Shown here in pieces: positions 6,889 to 14,419 of a stretch of 22,776 bases of DNA. Origin of the DNA: CAZIWW01 sp964543275 (GTDB lineage: Bacteria > Patescibacteriota > Minisyncoccia > Moranbacterales > UBA11712); contig CAZIWW010000011.1 of NCBI GenBank assembly GCA_964543275.1, positions 1-22,776 on the forward strand, given 5' to 3'. The notes under the pieces are model-generated. The model saw only the letters and a list, made by a program, of their open reading frames with translations, ran no database searches and was not told the origin of the DNA. Positions within the stretch are counted from its first letter, which is position 1. Every line of letters begins with the position of its first letter. A program made the position numbers and the translations under genes.

Positions 6889-6976
6889 CAATGTTTTGGC
6901 GCGGGCGGAAATCCAAATCCTGGAGCAGCTTTAATGCCTTTAAATAAAAATAACAGTTTAATAAATAAATCTTAGT

Positions 6977-7255
6977 ATGGAAAACGCAATTATATTAAAT
7001 TCTCTAACTTCCGGCTGGGGATTGGTTATTCTTCTAGCTGTTATCTGGACTATCCCGTGGAAAGGAGTGGCTCTTTGGAAAGCCGCCGGGAATAAAGATT
7101 TAATTTGGTTTATTGTTATATTTCTTCTAAATACCTTGGCTGTTTTGGAGATCATTTATATATTTTTCATCTCCAAGAAAAGGGCTAGTCCGATTGACAG
7201 CGAAGAATCAGTAAAAGAACTTGAGAAAAAGATTATGGATATACAAAAAGAATAA
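6977..7255 (+). CDS. DUF5652-like small membrane protein
   Basis: A 92-residue protein with two membrane helices at about 12-28 and 42-65, joined by a short polar loop. WTIPWKGVALWKAAGN followed by FLLNTLAVLEIIYIFFISKK matches the pattern I associate with the DUF5652 family, which is common in candidate-phyla genomes and has no known function. A charged, probably cytoplasmic tail of about 27 residues (EESVKELEKKIMDIQKE) may form a short coiled coil. The start is ATG 6977. The gene follows tRNA-Gln by 88 bases on the same strand and could be read from the same promoter. Confidence 0.7.
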   Translation: MENAIILNSLTSGWGLVILLAVIWTIPWKGVALWKAAGNKDLIWFIVIFLLNTLAVLEIIYIFFISKKRASPIDSEESVKELEKKIMDIQKE

Positions 7256-7309
7256 ACTAAAAAATCTAGTTTTGTTGTAAGTTCAAGCGAGAGATCTTCG
7301 GGGTTGGGA

Positions 7310-7342
7310 TTGACAGCCAATCATTTTCTGATAAGATATACT
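7310..7342 (+). promoter_or_regulatory. Promoter upstream of groES
   Basis: A consensus TTGACA lies at 7310-7315. Two possible -10 boxes follow: TAAGAT (7332-7337, spacer 16) and TATACT (7337-7342, spacer 21). No CIRCE operator (TTAGCACTC with its complement) is visible between here and the groES start. Confidence 0.6.
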
Positions 7343-7375
7343 AGGATTTTTAATTATTTATTTTTTATCAACCCT

Positions 7376-7654
7376 ATGACTAAGTCCAAATCAACTATTC
7401 AACCGCTGGGAGAGAATGTTCTTATTGAACCCACAAAAACCGATGCTAGAACTGCTTCCGGCATTGTCCTGCCTGATACTAGCGAAGAGAAGCCGCAAGA
7501 GGGAAAAGTAATCGCCGTGGGAACTGACAAGAAGATTAAAGTTAAAAAAGGTCAGAAAGTGATTTTTTCAAAGTATTCCGGAAGCGAAATAAAAATCGGC
7601 GACATCGAATATTTGATTGTCAAGAGCGAAGACATACTGGCGATAGTGAAGTAA
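7376..7654 (+). CDS. groES: Co-chaperonin GroES (Cpn10)
   Basis: A 92-residue co-chaperonin that caps GroEL during ATP-driven protein folding in the cytosol. The start at ATG 7376 gives the expected length. Recognisable segments are IQPLGENVLIEP near the N-terminus, the mobile loop (TDARTASGIVLPDTSEEKPQ, about residues 21-40), the following EGKVIAVG, and the terminal KSEDILAIV. An upstream in-frame TTG at 7304 would add 24 residues unlike the family and overlaps the promoter. The gene is monocistronic between its own promoter and terminator; groEL is not in the window. Confidence 0.93.
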   Translation: MTKSKSTIQPLGENVLIEPTKTDARTASGIVLPDTSEEKPQEGKVIAVGTDKKIKVKKGQKVIFSKYSGSEIKIGDIEYLIVKSEDILAIVK

Positions 7655-7674
7655 GTAATTCAGAACCTAAAATA

Positions 7675-7708
7675 AAAAACGTCCCGCAGATTTGCATGGG
7701 ACGTTTTA
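7675..7708. terminator. Intrinsic terminator after groES
   Basis: AAAACGTCCC (7676-7685) pairs with GGGACGTTTT (7698-7707), with a nested GCA/TGC pair in the loop. A-rich and T-rich flanks make it usable from both sides, so it could also stop the long minus-strand operon. Confidence 0.85.
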
Positions 7709-7787
7709 TGTTGCATTAAAATGGCTTCGCAATATGCGCGGCAAGACTCTAGCTACTCTGATTAAGATTAATTTTCTGAAAGCTAAT

Positions 7788-7827
7788 AAAAAAGAAACAG
7801 TTTACAGTAATCCAGTATACTGTAAAC
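7788..7827 (-). repeat. 40-bp dispersed repeat, copy 2
   Basis: Exact reverse complement of 1764-1803, including the 10-bp hairpin arms and the T-run, which on this strand follows the hairpin. It lies 111 bases past the rhodanese-fold gene's stop codon in the sense orientation. The remaining bases of the 7709-7938 gap are A+T-rich and show no gene. Confidence 0.8.
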
Positions 7828-7938
7828 GGAGACGTATTTTTTTCGGTCTTGAAATTAAAAATGATAGTTTGAATTAGTGATTTTCAGTTAAATACTAGAC
7901 TTTAGTAAAATTGCTAATTGCGAATTGTTCGTAAATTT

Positions 7939-8778
7939 CTACGATTCTTCTATATTTCCGCCTGTCTTTTTCCAGCTTTCCAGTCCCCCCTCAAGCACAT
8001 ACACATTAAAGAAATTTAGGTCGAACAGGATCACTGCCGCTTTGAAACTGTCGCTGTTATTTTTGCCGTAGACCACCACTTTTTTCACAACAGAAATTTT
8101 ATCCTGATTTCTCTCGATTTCCTCCAAAGGAATGCACAAGGCTTTAGCTATATGCTCCCGTTTGTATTCTTTACGATCGCGAACGTCTATAAACTGGATT
8201 AAATCGGGACTGTCTTTTAATTCTTCTTTCAGTTGACCTGCGTTTATCTGTTTCACTTTTGATTTATCAATTTCTGATTCACCTCCCGAGATCAAGCTAA
8301 ATCCGCGATTCCGCCAAGCGGAAATCCCTCCTTCGAGATACTTGGCGTTAACGAAACCAAGATCCACTAATTGATTTGCCAAAATTGCCGTTTCTGAAAG
8401 ATTGTCGCCTTGATTGACAATAACAATGTCGTCTGTTTTGGAAATTTCCAAAGATTTAAGTTTTTGCGAATTTATTTTTTGGCTTTCCAAATTAACCGAA
8501 GAAACAATATGGCCCTTATTAAATTCGCTGTCGCTTCTTGTGTCAATAATGAATAACCGCGAGCCGTCGCGAATTTTTTTTAGCAGATTTTCAGCCGAAA
8601 TGGAAGGGGCTTTGATAATTTCTTCATTTAAGGCGCTCTCTGAATTATTTTCTTTGTTTTTAAACTTTAAGAAAATGGGTTTGCCTATTGCCCAAATAAT
8701 AACCAAAAAGATAAGAACGAAGCCAATAATAAATGCTTTGTGCTGATTGTCTCCTAATTTATTTTTATTTCCGTCCAT
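7939..8778 (-). CDS. Membrane-anchored tandem rhodanese-fold protein, both catalytic cysteines absent
   Basis: A 279-residue protein with a signal anchor at about residues 15-34, a linker, and two rhodanese homology domains at about 57-164 and 175-277. Domain 1 has LFIIDTRSDSEFNKGHI and the closing YLEGGISAWRNRGF; domain 2 has FIDVRDRKEYKREHIAKA and VYVLEGGLESWKKTGG. Active rhodaneses have a cysteine heading the loop after the central strand. Here that position is N122 (IVNQGDN) in domain 1 and G238 (VVYGKNN) in domain 2. The only cysteine, C215, is outside the active sites. It is therefore unlikely to be a sulfurtransferase and may bind a ligand or protein. It is the last gene of the minus-strand operon, 24 bases after fmt. 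Confidence 0.88.
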   Translation of the reverse strand: MDGNKNKLGDNQHKAFIIGFVLIFLVIIWAIGKPIFLKFKNKENNSESALNEEIIKAPSISAENLLKKIRDGSRLFIIDTRSDSEFNKGHIVSSVNLESQKINSQKLKSLEISKTDDIVIVNQGDNLSETAILANQLVDLGFVNAKYLEGGISAWRNRGFSLISGGESEIDKSKVKQINAGQLKEELKDSPDLIQFIDVRDRKEYKREHIAKALCIPLEEIERNQDKISVVKKVVVYGKNNSDSFKAAVILFDLNFFNVYVLEGGLESWKKTGGNIEES

Positions 8779-8802
8779 AATTTAACGGCCGACAATAATT
8801 GG

Positions 8803-9780
8803 TTATTGGCTAAATTTAGAACCAATGAAATTGGGGTATCCCCGAATAAAATCTTGAATACTCACTTTTTTCTTTCCTTCCAGTTGGACTTCTTCCAAAA
8901 AAACGACTCCTCGCTTTGCCTGAACGGCAATTTTTTCTTTATGCTTTAGTATTTTCCCCGGTCTTTTTTCTAAAGAGAGTTTAGGGTTAATTGACACTCT
9001 AAGTAGCTTTATTTTTTTTAGTTGTCCGTTGATGTTAATTAAGGAATGAATTCCAGGCCATAAATAAAAAGCCCGCCAACGGTCATAAATTTCTTGAGCT
9101 GATTGGGTCCAGTCAATCTTGCCGTCTGATTTTTTAATAAGTTGGCAATAGCTGGCTTTTTTATTATCTTGAGGTTTGGGTTTTATCTTGCCGGAAATCC
9201 AGCGCGGGAGATGCTTGACTAACATTTTGCCTCCCAAAACGGAAAGTTTGTTTAATAGAGTCTCTGCGGTATCTTCGCTTTTAATTATGACTTTCTCTTG
9301 AGCTAAAATATCACCTGTGTCCACTCCTTCATTCATCAGCATTAGAGTCACTCCGGTTTTTTTTCCTCCTTGCAGAATAGCGTTCTGAACGGGTGAAGCT
9401 CCGCGAAGTTTGGGAAGCAAAGAAGCATGGATATTTAAACATCCGAAGGGGGGAATCCGCAAAATTTCCATTGGAAGAATTTTCCCGTAAGCGGCGACGA
9501 CGATAACATCGGGGTTTATTTTTTTTATTTCCTCAACTGTCTTTTCGTCTCTTAAATTTTCTGGCTGAAAAACTTTTATCTTTTTCTGCTCCGCCAATTT
9601 CTTGACAGGCGAGGTTAAAACTTTCTGTTTTCGTCCGGCTTTTTTATCTGGTTGCGTGGAAATCGCCGCAACATTGAAGTTTGCTTCAATCAAGTTTTTA
9701 AGAATGTCCGCCGCAAACCCCGGAGTGCCCATAAAAAAAATTTTTATTTTTTTGTTCCTAAGATTGCTTTTCAATTCCAT
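8803..9780 (-). CDS. fmt: Methionyl-tRNA formyltransferase
   Basis: A 325-residue enzyme that formylates Met-tRNA(fMet) from 10-formyl-THF for initiation. The N-terminal catalytic domain begins IKIFFMGTPGFAADIL, contains VVAAYGKILP and the signature NIHASLLPKLRGASPVQ, and then GVDTGDIL with the catalytic Asp. The C-terminal domain starts near residue 205 (DGKIDWTQSAQEIYDRWRAF) and runs to the end, the usual two-domain length. ATG 9780 adds about 10 residues before the family start, with no better internal start. The gene lies between def and the rhodanese-fold gene with gaps of about 25-30 bases, so it is part of the long minus-strand operon. Def removes the formyl group that Fmt adds. Confidence 0.95.
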   Translation of the reverse strand: MELKSNLRNKKIKIFFMGTPGFAADILKNLIEANFNVAAISTQPDKKAGRKQKVLTSPVKKLAEQKKIKVFQPENLRDEKTVEEIKKINPDVIVVAAYGKILPMEILRIPPFGCLNIHASLLPKLRGASPVQNAILQGGKKTGVTLMLMNEGVDTGDILAQEKVIIKSEDTAETLLNKLSVLGGKMLVKHLPRWISGKIKPKPQDNKKASYCQLIKKSDGKIDWTQSAQEIYDRWRAFYLWPGIHSLININGQLKKIKLLRVSINPKLSLEKRPGKILKHKEKIAVQAKRGVVFLEEVQLEGKKKVSIQDFIRGYPNFIGSKFSQ

Positions 9781-9809
9781 TAGACACTGAATACTAGACG
9801 CTAAATATT

Positions 9810-10262
9810 TTACTTTGCCACTCGATCTATAAACAAAACTCCGTCTAGATGATCGACCTCATGCTGGATCACTCTGCTTAAAAGCCCGTCGACTTTTAGT
9901 TTGAACTTTTTACCATTGGCGTCTTTGGCTTTTACTTTGATTTTAGTCGGCCGTTCGATTGGAAGATACTTTCCGGGGAAACTCAAGCAGCCTTCTTCGA
10001 AAATCTCTCTCCGTTTTGAATAGGATTTAATTTGAGGATTGATAAAAACACGCGTTTCATTATCAACCTTGATTACGCAAATACGCAAATCCAGGCCAAC
10101 CTGCGGGGCGGATAGCCCTATGCCTTTATTTTCCTCCATAGTCTTTATCATATCCAAAATCAGCTTCTGGATTTCAGGAGTTTTTGGATCTTCAACTTCT
10201 CTGCACTTCTTGCGAAGGATAGGGTTTGGGTAGATAACAACTTTTAAACTTTCAGATTGCAT
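9810..10262 (-). CDS. def: Peptide deformylase
   Basis: A 150-residue metalloenzyme that removes the N-formyl group from nascent proteins. All three motifs are intact: GIGLSAPQVGL, EGCLSFPG (metal-binding Cys) and HEVDHLDG (two metal-binding His and the catalytic Glu). I placed the start at ATG 10262 (MQSESLKVVIYPNP), which fits the usual N-terminus. The open frame extends 35 codons further upstream, but into the priA end and through an A+T-rich spacer, so that part is not credible. It follows priA by 58 bases and precedes fmt by 29, in the classical priA-def-fmt order. Confidence 0.95.
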   Translation of the reverse strand: MQSESLKVVIYPNPILRKKCREVEDPKTPEIQKLILDMIKTMEENKGIGLSAPQVGLDLRICVIKVDNETRVFINPQIKSYSKRREIFEEGCLSFPGKYLPIERPTKIKVKAKDANGKKFKLKVDGLLSRVIQHEVDHLDGVLFIDRVAK

Positions 10263-10320
10263 AATAATTGCAAAAGTAATCCATATATTCGCACTTGATT
10301 CGTGATTCGTATAAATTTCC

Positions 10321-12303
10321 TCAAGCTGTTGATATCGGATCCACGTCAACCGCGCAATTCTTGCCAAGTCCAGCCAGTATTGGGTAAATTCTCAAGTCTT
10401 GAATCTCTTTTTCGGACTTAACTTTTACTAAAATATTCCTATAATATCTACCTCTCTTTTGGGGAACAATTGGGTTATAGGGCCGGCTGACTTCTATTTT
10501 ATTATCGCCATCCGACGAGATTAAGTCAAATAATCTCCGAGTTTCTTTTTCAACCTCTTTTAACTTCTTATCCCCGCAGCTAATTTTAATAAGTTTTGAA
10601 AAAGGCGGATAGGAAAACTTTTTTCGCAATTTTATTTCCTCTTGATAGAATTTTTCATAGTCTATGTTTTTTAAATAACTTATTGTTGAATCGCGAGGCG
10701 CAGTTGTCTGAACTATCACCGCCGCATTGTTTTTTAAATCTTTACTGCTGATTAGTCCAACAGCTTGTATAAAGTTCGCCAAGGCTTTTTCTCTTGAATT
10801 ATAATCCGGGATTCTCATAAAATCGCTTGCCGAGATAATGCCAACCAGCCGCACGTTCTTAACGTCCAAACTTTTTAAAACCACCTGCGTTCCGACCAAA
10901 ATGTCTATTTCGTTATTTAGGAATCGGTCGTAAATTTGTTTATATTTTCTCGGACTTCGCATAACACCGGAATCAAGCCGAGCAATCTTTGCTGAAGGAA
11001 AAAGATCTTTCAATTTCTTTTCCACCTTTTCTGCGCCAAAGCCAAAATGAGAAAATCTAAATCCTCCGCAAACAGGACAAGAATTAAGAAGATTCATCTT
11101 ATATGAGCAATGAAGGCATTGGTACTGCTCCTTATTATTAAAGTAAACCAAGGCTCGATCGCACTTAGGACATCTCAAAACTTCGTTGCAGCTGCGGCAG
11201 ACAGTAAAACTGGAAAATCCTCGACGATTGACAAAAAGAATGGCCTGCTTTCCATTCTTAATAATTCCGGTCAGCTCTTTATATAAGGCTTGGGAAATAG
11301 GGAAGTCGTGGTTTCTTCTTTCCGCCAGCGCGTCAACTATAATTATCTGCGGAGCAAATTCTTTTCTATCTTTCGACTGGACAAGCTGTATTTCTTTTTT
11401 GCTGGTCCTCCAAAAAGTTTCCACAGAAGGGCTGGAACTGGACAATACTAGTTTTGCCTTAAACAAATCCGCTAAAAATTCCGCCGCCTTCCTGGCGTTA
11501 TAGCGCGGATGCGCGTCCCACTGTTTGTGAGAAGTGTCCTGTTCCTCGTCAACGACGATTAATCCTAGAGACTTAAACGGCAGGAAAACACTTAGCTTTG
11601 AACCGATTATAATTTTAACTTTACCTTTTTTTATTTCCTTCCAATAATTGTAAAGCTGTCCTTTAGGTATTTGACTGTGAACCACGGCTATATCTTTTTT
11701 GTTAAAAACCCGCCGCCACTTTTCATAAACATTAAGAGCTTGATATACCTCTGAAACTAAAATCAGGCACTGCTTGTTTTTCTTGATAAATTCCGCGGCC
11801 AATTTAATGTAAATTTGATTTTTCTCGTTCGAACTCCGATTAATCAAAAGAAATTTTCTAAATCGGCTTTTGGTTATTTGTCTAGCTGTTTTTTTCGCAA
11901 CCGGAAATTGTTCAACTTTTTCCTTATGGCGAGAGGAATCATTCAGAGCCTCTCTTTTTTTAATTCCAACTCTTCGCGGAACCATAGCCTTTAAAATTAC
12001 TCCAAGCGAGGATAGATAATAACTTGAAATTTTTTGAGCCAATTTAATCTGATTTTCAGTAAGAAGCTTTTTTTCAATCACGGCCCGAATTTTCTTGAGC
12101 TTGATCGATCCCTTTCGCTTAAAGTCTTCATTTGACTCTATTACTATTCCCTCTGCGTATCTCATATAAAAGGGAACTGAAACTAAAGTTCCCGGCGACA
12201 ATGGCTTTTGGTGCAAATAAGAAAAAACCTGCGTGCGCAGAATTGGGAGCCGAAGCATGGGAGCAACTTGAATGATGTAGTTATTTTTTTTGTTATTTTT
12301 CAC
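10321..12303 (-). CDS. priA: Primosomal protein N' (PriA) with degenerate helicase motifs
   Basis: A 660-residue PriA homologue, the replication-restart protein that recognises stalled forks and loads the replicative helicase. The N-terminal DNA-binding domain (about 1-110), DEEQ box (252-255), the eight zinc cysteines (C369, C372, C378, C381, C396, C399, C409, C412), LVGTQVVLK (469-477) and the C-terminal domain (FSYPPFSKLIKI) are present. The Walker A loop, expected as GxTGSGKT around 154-162, reads NRSSNEKNQ and has no P-loop lysine. The arginine-finger motif VI reads QAVGLISS instead of QVAGRAGR. ATP hydrolysis is thus unlikely and the role is probably structural. It starts with GTG (12303), overlapping the AMMECR1 gene by 11 bases; ATG 12258 is too far inside the N-terminal strand. 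Confidence 0.9.
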   Translation of the reverse strand: MKNNKKNNYIIQVAPMLRLPILRTQVFSYLHQKPLSPGTLVSVPFYMRYAEGIVIESNEDFKRKGSIKLKKIRAVIEKKLLTENQIKLAQKISSYYLSSLGVILKAMVPRRVGIKKREALNDSSRHKEKVEQFPVAKKTARQITKSRFRKFLLINRSSNEKNQIYIKLAAEFIKKNKQCLILVSEVYQALNVYEKWRRVFNKKDIAVVHSQIPKGQLYNYWKEIKKGKVKIIIGSKLSVFLPFKSLGLIVVDEEQDTSHKQWDAHPRYNARKAAEFLADLFKAKLVLSSSSPSVETFWRTSKKEIQLVQSKDRKEFAPQIIIVDALAERRNHDFPISQALYKELTGIIKNGKQAILFVNRRGFSSFTVCRSCNEVLRCPKCDRALVYFNNKEQYQCLHCSYKMNLLNSCPVCGGFRFSHFGFGAEKVEKKLKDLFPSAKIARLDSGVMRSPRKYKQIYDRFLNNEIDILVGTQVVLKSLDVKNVRLVGIISASDFMRIPDYNSREKALANFIQAVGLISSKDLKNNAAVIVQTTAPRDSTISYLKNIDYEKFYQEEIKLRKKFSYPPFSKLIKISCGDKKLKEVEKETRRLFDLISSDGDNKIEVSRPYNPIVPQKRGRYYRNILVKVKSEKEIQDLRIYPILAGLGKNCAVDVDPISTA

Positions 12304-12820
12304 CGCTGAATTTAGTCACGCTAAACTTATAAATTTCTAGGTCTTTATCTAAGTTTGGGTCAATGCCGCCTTTTTGACAAGCAATGGTTAATTGTTTCTT
12401 GACACTGTCCACACCTTCCAAGTTTGGGAGTAAAAGCCCGCAGCGTCCGTCTCGGCATTTCACAATAACGCCGAATTTTTCTTGGTCGAGCTCTTTTAAA
12501 TTAGTTATCTTTTGAGGATTAGAGAGTAAGCTTACTTCAATATCGAGCAAAGGCAGCTCTTCGCGAGTAATAGGCGGAAACCGGTTATCCTGCGAGCAGG
12601 CTGAAATGGCGTTTTGAATTATTTCTTCAGCTATATTTTTTCTAGCGGGAAGATAAGTTCCGATACAGCCTCTTAAATTCTTATCAATGCGAATCGTAAC
12701 GAAGACCCCAGACTGCTTCTCGTAAAATTCTCGCGGAAGATTATTAGGAACAGAAATAATTTTTCCATTGTTGATATATTCTTCAATGGCGATTTGGGCT
12801 AGTTGGATATAGGGATTCAT
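12293..12820 (-). CDS. amrA: AMMECR1-domain protein (AmmeMemoRadiSam system protein A)
   Basis: A 175-residue AMMECR1-family protein. The family hallmark LRGCIGT is at residues 49-55 (Cys52), followed by DNRFPPITREELPLLDIEVSL-type sequence and a GVIVKCRDGRCGLLLP strand near 116-131. The family is found from bacteria to humans, with a conserved RNA- or nucleotide-related guess in the literature but no established reaction. In many prokaryotes it is encoded with a Memo-like protein and a radical SAM enzyme, as here. Its 3' end overlaps the priA GTG start by 11 bases, which suggests translational coupling. It is separated from memo upstream by 116 bases with no gene. Start ATG 12820 fits the family N-terminus. 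Confidence 0.9.
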   Translation of the reverse strand: MNPYIQLAQIAIEEYINNGKIISVPNNLPREFYEKQSGVFVTIRIDKNLRGCIGTYLPARKNIAEEIIQNAISACSQDNRFPPITREELPLLDIEVSLLSNPQKITNLKELDQEKFGVIVKCRDGRCGLLLPNLEGVDSVKKQLTIACQKGGIDPNLDKDLEIYKFSVTKFSGEK

Positions 12821-12936
12821 AGGTTGTCTAGAATTTTGAATGAGAATACAGAACTAATGACTAAAACACAGTTTCTATTTTTCTAAATTCACAATTCTTA
12901 ATTTCCATCCGAGATTCCAAATTATAAATCCGCAGT

Positions 12937-13734
12937 TCACTTTATATTGATACTCACCGTCATATATCCTACTCCGAACGGAGCCTCGTAAGACATTGAT
13001 CTTATTTCGTAACGCAGATCTGAAAGAACGCCTAACAGCATAACTATAGACCGAAGCCCGCATTCTCCGGCTTCTTCGATAAATTCAGGATCTAATTTTA
13101 AGATCTCTTTAATATTTCTTCGATGAACCAGTTCTGTAATTTTTTTATCAAAGGCCCTGCCCTCCGGCGAATAACCGGCCGGAGCGTCAGGCGTAACTCG
13201 GTGAGACAAATCCCCGCTGGCAATTACGGAGATTACTTCGCTCGATCCTTGAAGAACTTTGCCCATCACTTGTCCAAAATTATAATGATCTTTCAAACTC
13301 AACATAGAAAAAGACATATGCACCAAACGCGGATTGTAATTCAGATCTTTTTCTTTTATTAAGTAATAAAGCGGAACCAATGTGCCGTGATCTAGCTCTA
13401 ATTCTCTTACTAAACCGACGGGAAAATTACTCTCCTTAAGCTTTTTTATCATTTCGTCGATAAGCTCCCGGTTGTTTTCAAAAACAAACTTTCTTTCGTC
13501 GCCGAATTGAGAGAGATCACCGCGCAGAGTGGGGGAGTAGTTGAAGATAAACTTATCAAACTGAACCGGTCCGTGAGGGGAAATCACCACCACTGAATCC
13601 GGCTTCACAGCCCTAAACTTTTCTCCAATGTTTTTCATCGACGTTACCGTCTTGCGACACAAATTTAAATTACTTCCTCCAATGGAAGGAATAATTATTG
13701 GCGGATGTGGAGTTATGGCGGCGTAACGAATCAT
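12937..13734 (-). CDS. amrB: Memo-like protein, LigB-fold (AmmeMemoRadiSam system protein B)
   Basis: A 265-residue Memo-family protein related to class III extradiol ring-cleavage dioxygenases (LigB fold). Recognisable segments are AITPHPPIIIPSIGG at the N-terminus, VVISPHGPVQF, ELDHGTLVPLYYL, SVIASGDLSHRVT and EEAGECGLRSIVML. The histidines in TPHPP and SPHGP and the glutamate in GECGL occupy positions that bind non-heme iron in LigB dioxygenases; human MEMO1 also binds metal. The substrate is unknown. I prefer ATG 13734 (MIRYAAITPHPP); ATG 13746 adds four residues. It lies 78 bases after the DJ-1-like gene and before AMMECR1 on the same strand. An oxidative step paired with the radical SAM enzyme is inference. 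Confidence 0.9.
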   Translation of the reverse strand: MIRYAAITPHPPIIIPSIGGSNLNLCRKTVTSMKNIGEKFRAVKPDSVVVISPHGPVQFDKFIFNYSPTLRGDLSQFGDERKFVFENNRELIDEMIKKLKESNFPVGLVRELELDHGTLVPLYYLIKEKDLNYNPRLVHMSFSMLSLKDHYNFGQVMGKVLQGSSEVISVIASGDLSHRVTPDAPAGYSPEGRAFDKKITELVHRRNIKEILKLDPEFIEEAGECGLRSIVMLLGVLSDLRYEIRSMSYEAPFGVGYMTVSINIK

Positions 13735-13812
13735 AAAATAGTTCAAAGTTAAAAGTTAAAAATTCAAAGTTTCAGTCCAAAATCCAAAGTCAGTCAACTT
13801 TTTCCCATAACT

Positions 13813-14367
13813 TTAAATTTTAAATTCGTGCGTGGCATACTTGTTTAATTTCTTAACTAACTCTCTCCCGAACTTCTTCGCCGTTCCCGGTCCATTGGCC
13901 GTAATTACATTTCCGTCAACTACCACATCTTCATCTGCATAGATCGCTCCATACTTCTCAAGTTCCGGTTTCCATTTTCCGTCTTCGTTCCAGACTGTCG
14001 CTTTTTTATTCTTTAAAATTCCAGATTGGGCTAAGACTACGGGAGCAATGCAAATAGCGGCTGTAATTTTTCCCTTCTCGTAAAAATCTTGCAGAAGTTT
14101 GAAAATTTTCTCGTTATTAAAATAAGCCGCGGGACAACCTTGGCCGCCGATTATAACCACTGCCTCATATTCATCCGCGTCTGCCTCATTAATAGCGTAA
14201 CCCGCTTGGACTCGTGCTCCAAAAGCCCCGTGACATTCGCCGCGCTTAACGCTGGCCGTTGCCACTTCAAAGCCGCCTTTCTCTAAAATCTCTTTAGGGA
14301 TGGCGTATTCATGATCTTGAAAACCTTTAGGCGCGATGATAATTAAAATTTTCTTTTTATTATCCAT
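13813..14367 (-). CDS. DJ-1/PfpI-family protein
   Basis: A 184-residue single-domain protein of the DJ-1/PfpI superfamily. The nucleophile elbow AAICIAPVVLA places the cysteine at residue 106, the same number as in human DJ-1. E20 (FQDHEYAIP) is the likely partner that lowers the cysteine pKa. VVIIGGQGCPAAY (70-82) and ATVWNEDGKWKPELEKYGA are family-typical. Members act as proteases, deglycases, glyoxalases or redox sensors; the sequence does not decide. It is inserted between amrS and memo, so it may repair a reactive product or substrate of that system, which is inference. The start codon follows a perfect 38-bp palindrome by 14 bases and has no clear Shine-Dalgarno sequence. Confidence 0.9.
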   Translation of the reverse strand: MDNKKKILIIIAPKGFQDHEYAIPKEILEKGGFEVATASVKRGECHGAFGARVQAGYAINEADADEYEAVVIIGGQGCPAAYFNNEKIFKLLQDFYEKGKITAAICIAPVVLAQSGILKNKKATVWNEDGKWKPELEKYGAIYADEDVVVDGNVITANGPGTAKKFGRELVKKLNKYATHEFKI

Positions 14368-14381
14368 GGTTTTGTCGTTTT

Positions 14382-14419
14382 ACGGAGCTAAGCTCCGAAA
14401 TTTCGGAGCTTAGCTCCGT
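14382..14419. repeat. Perfect 38-bp palindrome between amrS and the DJ-1-like gene
   Basis: ACGGAGCTAAGCTCCGAAA (14382-14400) is followed at once by its exact reverse complement (14401-14419), with no loop. Each half is itself a near-palindrome (CGGAGCT-A-AGCTCCG), so one long hairpin or two small ones can form. It begins at the last base of the amrS stop codon on the minus strand. There is no strong T-run downstream, so attenuation, RNA processing or 3'-end protection is more likely than full termination. Confidence 0.9.

Noticed and set aside
6694..6975. 93-codon open frame across the tRNA-Gln region
   Set aside because: It runs straight through tRNA-Gln and the structured leader, and its product has no family-like features.
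7692..7877. 61-codon frame after groES
   Set aside because: It starts in the groES terminator and reads through the 40-bp repeat; no coding signal is visible.
10263..10367. 35-codon extension of def upstream
   Set aside because: It overlaps the end of priA and an A+T-rich spacer, and deformylases start near MQSESLKVV.
12875..13063. 62-codon minus-strand frame at the end of memo
   Set aside because: It is an out-of-frame shadow of the memo 3' end continuing into a noncoding gap.
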